Shown here one piece after another: positions 1-10,351 of a stretch of 64,000 nt of DNA. The position numbers and the translations under genes are program-made. Source of the DNA: Bugulina stolonifera (lineage: Eukaryota; Bryozoa; Gymnolaemata; Cheilostomatida; Bugulidae); the NCBI GenBank assembly GCA_935421135.1, contig OW285188.1, positions 25,087,233-25,151,232 on the forward strand, given 5' to 3'. The notes beneath the pieces were generated by a model that had not been told where the DNA came from, ran no database searches, and saw only the letters and a list, made by a program, of their open reading frames with translations. The stretch's first letter is position 1. The number at the start of each line of letters is the position of its first letter.

Positions 1-3000
1 CCAGACTACATACTTAACAACCGACACGTGATAGCACTAGACGTAGACTTTTGGGCTAGAGGAGGTGCGCGTCCCTACTCAGACAACTTGTGTTTCTTTA
101 GATGCTTGGCCATGATGTATGACTGTAACTGCGACCAAAAGAAGGGATGTCGTTGCCGTCGCCCCTCTCACACCACAACACATCGCTTGTTTAAACAATA
201 CATGAGACAAACTAAATCTTCTTCCCCACCCTCATCAACTTTGTCAGACTTTCCCGGGGTGGGCGCGAGTGATCTACTGGCCTTGGAAGATCTATTTGAC
301 GTATCTATAATAGTCTTCTGTCTAACTGATGAGGAGGTAGCTCCGATAGTTTGGTCATCCGGGGCACGAAACAAAGCCCATAAACTCTTCGTCAACATGT
401 ACGAAAAACACTTCAGCTGGATAAAGAATGTTGATTCGTTTGCCAGATGTTTCACCTGCAAGCTGTGCGATAGCGCGTTTACACGCTTGTCCAGCCTACG
501 ACGACACAAGTGCTCGCCAGAAGAGGCATCGGTGTTCGTTTTCCCTGGTGGAACGTTTGGACCCCCGCCAACCATATTCACAAAACTCAAGCGAGTGGCG
601 GGAATAGAGGTGGTGAACCCCGACCTCTTATACTACCCCTACTATATCACCTATGATATCGAATGCTTCATGCCAAAAGACAACCTACCAACTAACACCA
701 CCACGATGACTTTTAGTGCAAGACACGAGCTACTGAGCATATCCGCGTGTTCTAACGTCCCGGGGTTTGAGCGGGCCAAGTGTTTTGTGAGGAGCGTCGA
801 CAGCAAGGATGGGACGGAGTGCATTCGTCAATTCGTCCAATACATAGCAAAGATTGCTGACGTGGCAGGAGATTTGTTCGGAGAAAGATTCCAGGATGTA
901 CGCGAGCGACTCTCTACCTTCCTCGCGGATCGGGCGGATAGAGAAGAGGCCTTTGCTGACGACAAGTTCTCTAACGTCTCGACTTACAGGGTGAAGTCCG
1001 ATCTCTCCGGATTAGAAAGAGAATTAGAACAGCACATCTCCAGCGTTCCGGTGGTCGGCTTCAACTCGCAAAAGTATGACCTAAATATACTAAAGGGACC
1101 TTTACTTCGCTCTCTACAAGAGGAGGAGGGAGAAGATTTTGTTTTCATCGTTAAGCGTGTTAACAGTATGTCCTGCGTGGAGAGTAGACGTTTTAGATTC
1201 CTTGACATATGCAACTTTATCGCACCAGGCTTCAACTACTCTAAATACTTGAACGCATTTGGCGTGTCAGAGAGTAAGGGATTCTTTCCTTAGGACTGGG
1301 TAGATTCCCTGAGAAGGTTGGACCATCACGGACTCCCTCCCCGAGAGAGTTTTTTCAACTCGCTGACTCAGCAAGAATTGAGCGAGCAAGATTATCACCA
1401 CTGTCAGCTCGTGTGGGAAAGAGAGAACATGGAAACGTTCAGGGATTTCCTCATCTGGTACAACAACCTCGATGTGGCCCCATTGCACGTCAGAGCTCTA
1501 TCTATCGACAAAAGGGTATTGATATGTTGAAATCCGCAATCTCGCTTCCAGGCTTGGCTATCAGATGGTTGTTTATGGAGGTGGAGGCCCGACCTTACGG
1601 CTACTCTCCTCCGCAAGCCGCTCTCCCGCTGCATAGGTTAATGTCTCTCCGAGGCGAACTTTGCAACTCACAACCCATATGTCTGTTCGATGAGGAGAGC
1701 AAAAGTCTGTACCACACTCTCCGTGATAACCTCGTGGGAGGGCCAAGCATCATTTTTCACAGACATCATGAAGTTGGAGTGACCTCTATTCGAGAGAAGA
1801 TTTATGGCACATCCGCAAAACCCTGTAGGTCCATTCTGGGAGTCGATGCCAACGCTCTCTACCTATACTGCATGATGGGGAATATGCCTACGGGTTATCC
1901 CAGGCGGAGGCTAGAGAGCCGAGGCTTTGCTCTGGAACCCGTTAAAAAGTTCAGCAAAGTGGCGCATGGATGGTTAGAGTTCCAATCGTGGAAGAGAGGA
2001 GAGGTCATCCTTCACCAACAGAATGGAGGAGAAATGAGGATAGGCTGTCACAACCTACCGGTTTATGGTTATAGCGAACAGAGTCGGACTGTGTACCAAT
2101 TCCACGGTTGCTACTGGCACGGACACGAGTGCGAGCTAGGAGGGAATGGAAAAGGTGTCAGAAACATGACGAATGAAGAGCTCCGGGTGGACACTGCGAG
2201 GAAAGAAGATTACATCAAGGCTCTAGGCTATAAGCTCATCACCACTCGGGAGTGTGAGTGGGGAGCGCGAGTTCGTTCGGATGAAGAGGTTAGGACATTT
2301 CTCTCCGTCTTCTTTTCTTCTCTCTATCCAGAGAGGGGTTGTGTCAACCTCGATAAAATAATCAACAACATTCGTAGTGGAGAGTACTACGGTTTAGTGG
2401 AGTGTGACATTTCCGTGCCCGAAGAGCTAAAAGCGAAGTTCTCTGAGATGGCACCTATTTTCAAGAATATAAATGTGGGAAGAGAACACCTTAGCGAACA
2501 CATGCGCGCTTTTGCCAAACAGAACGGATTCTTGAAGAGACCTCAGCGAATGCTCGTGGGGAGTCTTTTTGGCGAGCGAATCACACTACTCACCGATCTG
2601 GCTAGATGGTATCTAGATCAAGGTTTGATAATTACCAGGGTCTATCAGTTCGTTCACTTTATCCCACGAGCCGTCTTCAAAGACTTTGGTTCTTCGGTCT
2701 CAGACGCAAGGAGAGGGGGAGATCTGGACCCCGATCTGGCCCTCTTGGCCAGCACCAGCAAGCTCGTTGGGAATTCAGCCTACGGAAAGACCATAACAAA
2801 TAAAGAGAAACATAAGACCGTCAAGTATGTAGAGACGGTAGAGGGGGCAGCCATCAAAGTGAGGAGTAGGCACTTTTCTAGTCTTAACGAAGTCGATGAA
2901 AACTACTTTGAGATAGAGTTTCACAAGAAAAAGGTAAGTGTTGACAATCTTTCTTACTTTGACTCTTGATTTGACAAAACTTTTTCCGAGTGGAAGGGTG

Positions 3001-3793
3001 AACTTTCTCTCTCTCTCTCTCTCTCTCCTTCTTTTAGATTCGAATGGATGTTCCATCCGTCGTAGGATTCGTCATCCTCCAGAGAGCCAAGTTGAGGATG
3101 CTAGAGTTCTACTACGACTTTATGGATAGGTGAGTAGAACTAGGCTATACAAAGATTTTATCAAATCCTTTTCTATTTATTCTTCGGTGTCAGCAACCTC
3201 TAACCCACCCGATTTATTTTCACAGATTCGTCAGCAGAGAGGACTTTGAGTACGTAGAAATGGATACGGATAGCGCTTACATGGCCCTGAGTGCTCGCAG
3301 TATAGATGAGGTCATCCGAAAAGATAAAAAAGAAGAGTTCTACAGAGAATATGGTAGATGGTTTCCCAGACCCTTCTGCGATAGCCACAAGGGAGACTTT
3401 ATCACGACCAAGGTGCTCGGCCAAGAGTGGGAGATGAGGGAATGTTGTGAGAAGGTGCAACGATACGAAACACGAACCCCCGGCCTGTTTAAGGAGGAGT
3501 TTCGGGGGGAGGGGGTCATCGCACTCAACTCAAAAACATACTTTTGTTGGTCCGCTGATGGTGATAGCAAGTATAGCAGCAAAGGACTAAACAAAAGAGG
3601 AAACGTCCTAACCAAAGAGAAGTTCCTCTCCGTGCTCAGGACAGAGGAGTCGGTGAGAGGGGACAATCGGGGTTTTATCAGAAGAGGAAAGCAAACGTAT
3701 AGCTACACCCAGCTAAAGACCGGACTCACCTACTTCTATGGTAAGCGGAAGGTTGCAGAAGACCGGGTGAGTACGAGTCCTATAGAATGCTAG
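1..3793 (+). pseudogene. Maverick/adintovirus-type family B DNA polymerase, 5'-incomplete, broken, with introns
   Basis: Protein-primed family B DNA polymerase of the Maverick/Polinton-adintovirus group; it would copy the element's linear DNA. The reading frame is open at base 1, so the N-terminus lies outside the window. In order I see a C2H2-like finger (FTCKLCDSAF..RRHKC, near 450-520), exonuclease motif I (TYDIECF), motif II (GFNSQKYDLNIL), motif III (WYNNLD), polymerase motif A (GVDANALYLY), an endonuclease-like insert (FHGCYWHGHEC), motif B (KLVGNSAYGK) and motif C (MDTDSAY). Exons are about 1-2933, 3038-3129 and 3226-3793. Introns 2934-3037 and 3130-3225 are GT-AG, keep phase, and bring conserved segments together. 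Breaks: an in-frame TAG at 1291-1293 within a conserved block, and a frameshift near 1490-1510. The C-terminus at 3793 looks natural. Codon use and GC content differ from the host genes. Family assignment is secure; whether the introns arose before or after decay is unknown. Confidence 0.85.
2934..3037 (+). other. Spliceosomal intron 1 of the polymerase relic
   Basis: Donor GTAAGTG at 2934, acceptor CTTTTAG ending at 3037, with a (CT)n polypyrimidine tract at about 3006-3027. It is phase 0, and the reading frame on both sides matches the family only if it is removed. The second intron, 3130-3225, has donor GTGAGTAG and acceptor TTTTCACAG and is phase 2. Confidence 0.8.
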
Positions 3794-4103
3794 TACTGAT
3801 TTCTCAGAGATGAGACTACTTCATTCGATAAATTGGAGAGTAAACGAACAGTGCATCATAACCCTTGTACATATACCCGTATAATTTTTTTCACATTCAC
3901 TCTCTATTGTAAGGGGTCTCCGTCCTCAAAACGGAGGGTTTACCGGTTGTAGCCTTAAAACCGAGCAATAAAACACTAGCTAATACATTAAAAACCATTT
4001 ACCTCTCCAAACCAAAGGGGTAGACGGTACTAGCGCAGCTTCCGCTCATACTCACCCCTTATCAGTTCACATTTCTTCTATTGTCTTCATTCGTAGGTGG
4101 GGG
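3794..4103 (+). promoter_or_regulatory. 3' flank of polymerase with stem-loop and AATAAA
   Basis: After the polymerase stop codon there is a short inverted repeat at 3918-3936 (CTCCGT, 7-base loop, ACGGAG) and an AATAAA polyadenylation signal at 3967-3972. This order suggests a transcript 3' end. A GTGAGT at 3765 paired with a possible acceptor near 4096 would give an alternative end, but the direct stop matches the family's usual C-terminus better. Confidence 0.4.
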
Positions 4104-4228
4104 GTGACATCGCACGCGCACGATGCGCTCTCTCCCTATCGGAGTTTGCTACCCGGGGGAAAGTGGACGTGGTGGTCAAAGAAATTGGTGGCGAGTCCAC
4201 GACATCATCGTAGAGGCGGGTCTATTTG

Positions 4229-4275
<47 letters not shown>

Positions 4276-5190
4276 CGATGACGACGACGACGACGACGAC
4301 GAGAAGACAAGCATCCACCTATCCCGTTTATCTATTTCTATTTCTACCCCTCCGAGCGATGATGTCGTCGGCTAACCTCCTCGCGAAGTCTACGGTTTGA
4401 AGCGCGGAAGAGCCACCGCCTTCACTTTCCCTCGCCACTCGTTACGGGGACGGGTGATTTCCCTAGGGGAGGGTCCGGGGAAAATGAGGGTTAAGGCGCG
4501 AGTCTTTCATCGAAGGTCCGGGGGCGCTCGAACGGAGGAGCGCGCGAGTGCGGTGTCACCCCGACCAGTTCAGTCTCAACACTCCCCGGCGAAGAAATCA
4601 TCCGGAAGCACTACCACCACTCGGTAAGTTTCTTATAGTAGTATAGTCAGCGTCGTAAACTCTGCACAGGCACTCCGCACGGATGTAGCCTATCATCACT
4701 CTAACCCGTATTTTCCTTCGCTTCACCCTACTCCAGCCGACAGTCCGCCCGCGAGGGCCGCGACGGGTCGTTGGAGCGGGAGGGAGGGGTGGGGGGAGGG
4801 CGGCGTGGCTGGACTCGCAAACGAGAACCGCCGCGAGGCGGAGGGGAGGGGCGGGGACGGGTGGAGGGAGGACGGGTGGAGGGAGGACGGGTGGGGTTCG
4901 CGGGGCGGGGGGGGGGGGCGCGCGCGTACGCGCGCCCCCTCGCCCGAGCCGTGGGACGGGACGGGGCGAGGAGTTTGCTCTTTAGACTGGGTTCTACGGA
5001 ACAGCCGATGAGGTTTTTGAAACCCCACCCGCGATCGGGGGGTAGGTTCTAGGGCTTTGCACATAGAGTGAGGTTTAGGGAAGGGGAGGGGGCGAGAGAA
5101 CGGGTGGGGTGGTCGTCCGCCCGGGGAGTTTTTGGATCTAGGGCTAATAAGACGCGGAAATGACCGGGTGTCTGTGCAGATCTGCACTGA
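4104..5190. other. GC-rich, purine-rich tract at element/host boundary; no recognisable gene
   Basis: GC content rises steeply here compared with the host DNA. An open frame at 4397-4627 on the plus strand is Arg/Ser-rich and ends at a donor-like GGTAAGTTT; it may be an exon of an unknown element gene. From about 4740 the plus strand is a G-rich run with short direct repeats of GGAGGGAGGACGGGT-like units and a 16 bp palindrome at 4920-4935 (GCGCGCGTACGCGCGC). Open frames here are low-complexity Pro/Arg/Gly and not convincing. A 14 bp palindrome (GTGCAGATCTGCAC, 5174-5187) marks where composition falls back to AT-rich. Confidence 0.5.
4232..4303 (+). repeat. (GAT/GAC)n microsatellite, poly-Asp in one frame
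   Basis: About 24 trinucleotides, first GAT and then GAC, directly after an acceptor-like TCTATTTGTAG. In one frame it reads as poly-aspartate followed by a short tail ending at a TAA. It could be an acidic exon of an element gene, but no homologous domain is visible, so it is recorded as a repeat. Confidence 0.6.
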
Positions 5191-7945
5191 CTATACTACT
5201 GTTGGTGAAGGCTAAATAATTCCTACTAATAAATGTAGGCTAGCTTCATTTAAAAGGTTCCATCTATAGGCTTCAATATTAACTGCATGCCTATAATGTA
5301 AAAACTGCATATTAGACGATCGCTTTTCTGCTTTCAAATCAATTGTTGCTTGGAGACACATCTACTAAGAAGAAGCATTGGAGTTGTCTTTTCTAGAATA
5401 GTGTACTTCCAGCTTTTGGTCCCGTTGGACTGGGTAGCCCAAAGTGCCTAAACTAGCATCGATCATACTTCTTGTTTTCTGGACTTAATCTTCGCCAGAA
5501 TAAAAATGGAAAATACATGTATATAATTATACTCATGAGGACTCTAGTTAATAAGCAATAATTCTGACCTACGGGTTGCACACACATCATAATCAACAAT
5601 GCTATCACTGCTCAGTTTATGCAACAAGGAAGCAGGTCGAATAGACCACTCTTGGACCCTTCCCACACCCTGAAACATACTGAAACATTACGTCATGATG
5701 ACCTGTAGGTCCGAGTTGCTCTTGACATTTATGACTTCATAGGTATGACCCTACCCTAGTTGCTTTGGCCTTCGGCTCCATGAGGAACCAAGGCTAAGAT
5801 ATTCCTAGACTAGTAAACACCATGAAGTTTATATAGAGCAAAATAAAACGTCTTCATTGAAGTCTAAGTAGCAACGTCATGGACATACAATGTACGAGTA
5901 TTATATACATGTAGCAAAATGTTTTCACTTATAGACAAAATCCAGTTACATCTTTTGAGGGGTTAACCAAAGGTCAGTCCCACACAAATTAAAAAATTAT
6001 GCATCATTCCAAAGCCATAAATAATTGCTATTAAAAATCGTGATAGATCGTGTATGTACATCATGGGAAAAATATAATTAAATGGTCTTAACTACATGTA
6101 CATGTACATGTATATTTAACACAACTACATGTAGCTGCCCATCGGTCCTGCACAATACTCGGGTCTAAGGGGCATCGGGAGGGATGACCCATTCATGATA
6201 ACATACCCAAAAGTCCGATATTGAAACATCGACCCTACATGTAAATAAGTTGGGTGTAGACATAATATATATAAACACATCTTAATGTAATACATGTATA
6301 TATATACTGTATATACCCGACCCTCGGCCTCGACACACAATGCACTCTAGAGATAACATATCCAAAGACAGACATTACACACAATTATACACAAAGATAA
6401 CGATAATGAATGTCAGCCATTGTCCTCGGGTGACTCCTCAGCATCACCTCACCATCTCATCGTCTATTTTATTGTGCAATGCTTCTACAAAATTGTTTGA
6501 TGAAAGACTATAAAATGATAAAATGTGTACATGTACAATGTAGCTGTGACCATACATTTACATACCATACTAGTTGCATGGGAGGGGGGGGGGGGTGGGG
6601 AAGTTGAGTGGTCAAGGTGTAGACTGCTTCACAAGCTTATTAGCCTAGAAAACGCAGGTTCAACTGCTTCTCAAATGATCTTGCTGGTGTACACTATATG
6701 TACAGCTACCAAATAACAATACAACATGACTTTGTAGTCTTTCTCTTCATTTGAATGAAACCACAGCTCGCAGTTGTACAAGTACATGTACATGGTAATT
6801 TGAACTTGCAGCAATGTTAGCTGCTACATGTAAGTTGAACACATGAGAAAAACAAGACTAATAAGAAGTTGTCCTCTCTCAATTTTAAAATTGTGAGACG
6901 ACAACTTCTTATTCTGATCAATAACTTATGAGGTTCATGATTTTAGCAATGGGTTGCAAATCAGGTTGTATTTGATTAGAAGCCAAGCTGCATTGCCATA
7001 ATCACATGTATGTTATTGCATTCCATTAATAACGCGGGGTGGGAGAGGATAACTTTACAACAGACACTTGAATACAAGTCAATGCCTTTTTGTGTACAAG
7101 TTACAGCGTAGCAGTATTTCTTAGTCTCAGACTGCCTGCACATCTAGTTGTTAGCTCCATTCTTATACGTATACAGTAAATACAAGAATAAATTTCGTTG
7201 CAAACGATATAGCAAGAAACACTTACTTTTTGTTAGATATACATGTACATATGCACATATGACATGTCACAGTCAGCTAAAAAGTTATAACACTACTAGT
7301 AGCCCATTATAATTATATAGTCTATATTAGTCTGAAGTCATATCCTAATAATGATAAATACATGTATTATGCATGCGCCTTTTCAAAACTTTATCTAGTT
7401 TATATGATGTATCTTCTATCTAGTTTAAATTCAACATAAGATAAAACAAGTCTATACACTGTCCATTGTCAAATTAAGTTTCTTATGTATAATTGAAATG
7501 ACACAGGAGGTACAACAGTGGTCTATCGTGTCTCCTTACTCTACATCCGTTAGTAAGAGATGTGACTGACTACATTGACTATCATGTTGTGATTACAATG
7601 ACCAACAGGTCTGATTCGTTGCTCTTGTGCTTTATGTGCGGAGAGGTAGGACCTAGTTAGCTACCCTAGTTGCTCTGGCTTTCAGTTCTGTTCTGTATTT
7701 TCAGAACTTTATCTTGTTTAAATTCAATATAAGATGAAAAAAGTCTATGTACTAGAATACTACTAACTATACAAACAATTGTACATTAAGTTGAAACATA
7801 TGGAACATGCAGTAAATTGATTTTCTGAAATCACTACAATATTTTATCTAGTGGACAGCAAACATACGAGTACATACTGTGCATTACAATATAAGATGAA
7901 ATTCTGGGCAGCGTTGCTGCATCACAGACAAAAGGAGCAAGCTAA
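5191..7945. other. Gene-poor AT-rich DNA with dispersed repeat copies
   Basis: No coding region is supported. About 5560-5805 carries a dispersed repeat (with 'accctagttgctttggcc') that recurs in degraded form near 7530-7700 and inverted near 27260-27450. A G11 run lies near 6582. A 50 bp near-perfect palindrome lies at 6862-6911. Short ACATGT-containing palindromes are frequent. Confidence 0.5.
6862..6911. repeat. 50 bp palindrome, member of a dispersed hairpin family
   Basis: The two 25 bp arms begin TAAGAAGTTGTC and end GACAACTTCTTA, with two mismatches between them and essentially no loop. Related hairpins built on GTTGTCCTCTC / GAGAGGACAAC lie near 8643-8680, 39315-39356, 52301-52349 and 53464-53504. 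Confidence 0.7.
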
Positions 7946-8169
7946 TACTGTTTGGTGTAAGTAGTAAAGTACAGGCTGATTATGTATCATGTTACTAGTA
8001 TTAGAAAAGAGAGGATAACTCCTGAGCATGCGGCTACACTGATGCAGTATGTCTATATACTGTTTGGTGTAAGTAGTAAAGTACAGGCTGATTATGTATC
8101 ATGTTACTAGTATTAGAAAAGAGAGGATAACTCCTGAGCATGCGGCTACACTGATGCAGTATGTCTATA
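7946..8169. repeat. 112 bp tandem duplication
   Basis: Two copies of a 112 bp unit (7946-8057 and 8058-8169), each starting TACTGTTTGG and apparently identical. This implies a recent duplication or homogenisation. It contains no coding sequence. Confidence 0.85.
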
Positions 8170-8748
8170 TACAATAATATGGAATACAGGTGCGTTTTTT
8201 AATGGGAACAGCCATATTATTGTATTGATCAACAGAAGAAAGTATAGTGTCCAAATAACAATATTGTTGATCACCCACATGATGATCAGTGTGATAAAAA
8301 TCAATCTTAATTATTTGATAAAAAGTTCATACAATGTAGAAACCAAAATATCAAGCATGCAACAGGAATAGCCAATAATTACAGTAAGGACAGCAAGTAA
8401 TGTTTGCCACAAAGATTGGAACAACAAGACTATAAATTGATATTATTAATTAGTACAAAGGTTAGAGGCAGAATGATGCTATTGTTATGCTATATTGCTG
8501 CACATCATATGCTATGCTATGCCTACACTACATATCTATATCATTGGACAAAAATAATTCTTAATGTACATTGTACATGTACATGGTTGTACAGGATGTA
8601 AAACTGATCATAAATATAATTGCTAGATAGTAGTTAACAATTGGAAGTTGTCTGTTCCAATGGTATTGGGAGAGGACAACTATCAATGTGAGGCAAGACT
8701 ACATCGACAGGAGCGTATAAAAGTTCAGGGTTTCAAGTTTTTGGACAG

Positions 8749-9370
8749 TCGAAAATCTGTCAGGCAAGTTACTAATGGGTAAAAATAGAATTTTGATTAT
8801 AAAATTCAAAGTTTAAATTTCAAAAATAAAAATTTGCTTTGGAAATGTAGATTGATAAGTGTTGAATAGGTCTAGCCATAAATATTTCCATAAAGTGTAG
8901 ATACATGGATTTTTGGAGAGGGTGTCCAGTTTTTCAAAGATATGTCGGACACTTTGAAAGGTCGAAAATCTTTGAGGCAAGTTGTTAATGAGTGAAAATA
9001 AAATTTTGATTATAAAATTCAAAGTTTAAATTTCAAAAATAAAAATTTGCTTTGGAAATGTAGATTGATAAGTGTTGAATAGGTCTAGCTATAAATATTT
9101 TCCAAAAGTGTAGATACATGGATTTTTGGAGAGGGTGTCCAGTTTTTCAAAGATATGTCGGACACTTTGGAAGGTCGAAAATCTTTGAGGCAAGTTGTTA
9201 ATGAGTGAAAATAGAATCTTGATTATAAAATTCAAAGTTTAAATTTCAAAAATAAAAATTTGCTTTGGAAATGTAGATTGATAAGTGTTGAATAGGTCTA
9301 GCCATAAATATTTCCATAAAGTGTAGATACATTGATTTTTGGAGAGGGTGTCCAGTTTTTATACGATATC
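8749..9370. repeat. About 212 bp tandem repeat, three copies
   Basis: The marker GGTCGAAAATCT..AGGCAAGTT recurs near 8749, 8962 and 9173, giving units of about 212 bp, the last ending near 9370. The units differ by scattered substitutions and small indels. Each ends with GAGGGTGTCCAGTTTTT. No coding sequence is seen. Confidence 0.8.
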
Positions 9371-9521
9371 TTGTACCACAATATTTTGAAGTGTATTCAA
9401 TTTAATTTAAAAAAATATTTTCTGAAATTTATAACGTAATGATGTTGAATGTGACCTTTTAAACTATATTTTACTATAAAAAACTTACTTACTTCAATAG
9501 TGAATGAGTATTTGGCTATTT

Positions 9522-9631
9522 GCAGGGTGTCCAGTTTTTTCAGGGTGTCCAGTTTGCAGGGTGTCCAGTTTGTAGGGTGTCCAGTTTGTAGTGTTTCCAG
9601 TTTGTGGGTGTCCAGTTTGTAGGGTGTCCAG
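9522..9631. repeat. About 17 bp GGTGTCCAGTTT minisatellite
   Basis: Seven units of CAGGGTGTCCAGTTTGT type. The core GGGTGTCCAGTTT is also the closing motif of the 212 bp repeat just upstream, so this short array probably grew from that motif. Confidence 0.8.
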
Positions 9632-10351
9632 ATGTCGCCCTCCCCTAGGCATATGCAGTAATTATGGGGATTAGGCTGAAGCCCCAACCTAGCTAATGCT
9701 GCTCAACAAAAGATGGGTTATGATTTTATAACATTTCAAGTTAATCTTTTACTTGTTATGGTCAAGGTCAAAGTTAGGAGTCGCGGTTTGTTGCCCAGCT
9801 GCCCAAATAAAATAGAAAAGAATGGAACCTAGATGAAAAAGGCAAGACAAACATATCTAACCAAGTTTTTCAGGTGTGTAATAAAAATTAATTTATTTGT
9901 TCAACTTGCAGGTAGAGATTTTTGTTGATAGGAATCCCAACGGGTAACTCTACAGTTGCAAAAATTTGAAATATTTTTTATTAAATTCTAAAACTTGCTC
10001 AATCTTTAATACCTTTGAATACCTTTGACGTCATCGGACACTCAGGAACACTAAGTGTATAAAGGAGTGCCTCATTTGGCTTAAACCGTTTTATTCACTT
10101 TAGTTTATTTTCATGTTTAATAAATTTATTTTGAATAAATTTATTGATTAGATTAACCAAAGTTTAAACATAAAGATAAAACATTATTTCTTGTTAATGA
10201 AACATAATTTTAAAATATTATTTAATGTTTACCTTTGGATAATATTAGGCGTCTTCGGAAACTGTACTGGTTCATATGACACTGTTTTTATTATCCGAAC
10301 ACAGCTTGAGCGTTCAAGCGTGACTAATGCTTACTCTGAAGGGGAATCTCC
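9632..10351. other. Non-coding AT-rich interval
   Basis: I see no supported gene here. A frame at 10191-10439 begins with a hydrophobic stretch resembling a signal peptide, but it runs straight into the inverted-repeat terminus at 10352 and has no recognisable domain. Confidence 0.4.

Noticed and set aside
1273..1293. A possible mini-intron (GTAAGG..CCTTAG) that would remove the in-frame TAG of the polymerase
   Set aside because: It is about 20 bases, far shorter than the other introns, is not a multiple of three, and would delete a conserved block. A point lesion is simpler.
4723..5187. A 154-codon minus-strand frame, Pro/Ser/Arg-rich
   Set aside because: Low-complexity translation of a G-rich tract, with no motif or splice context.
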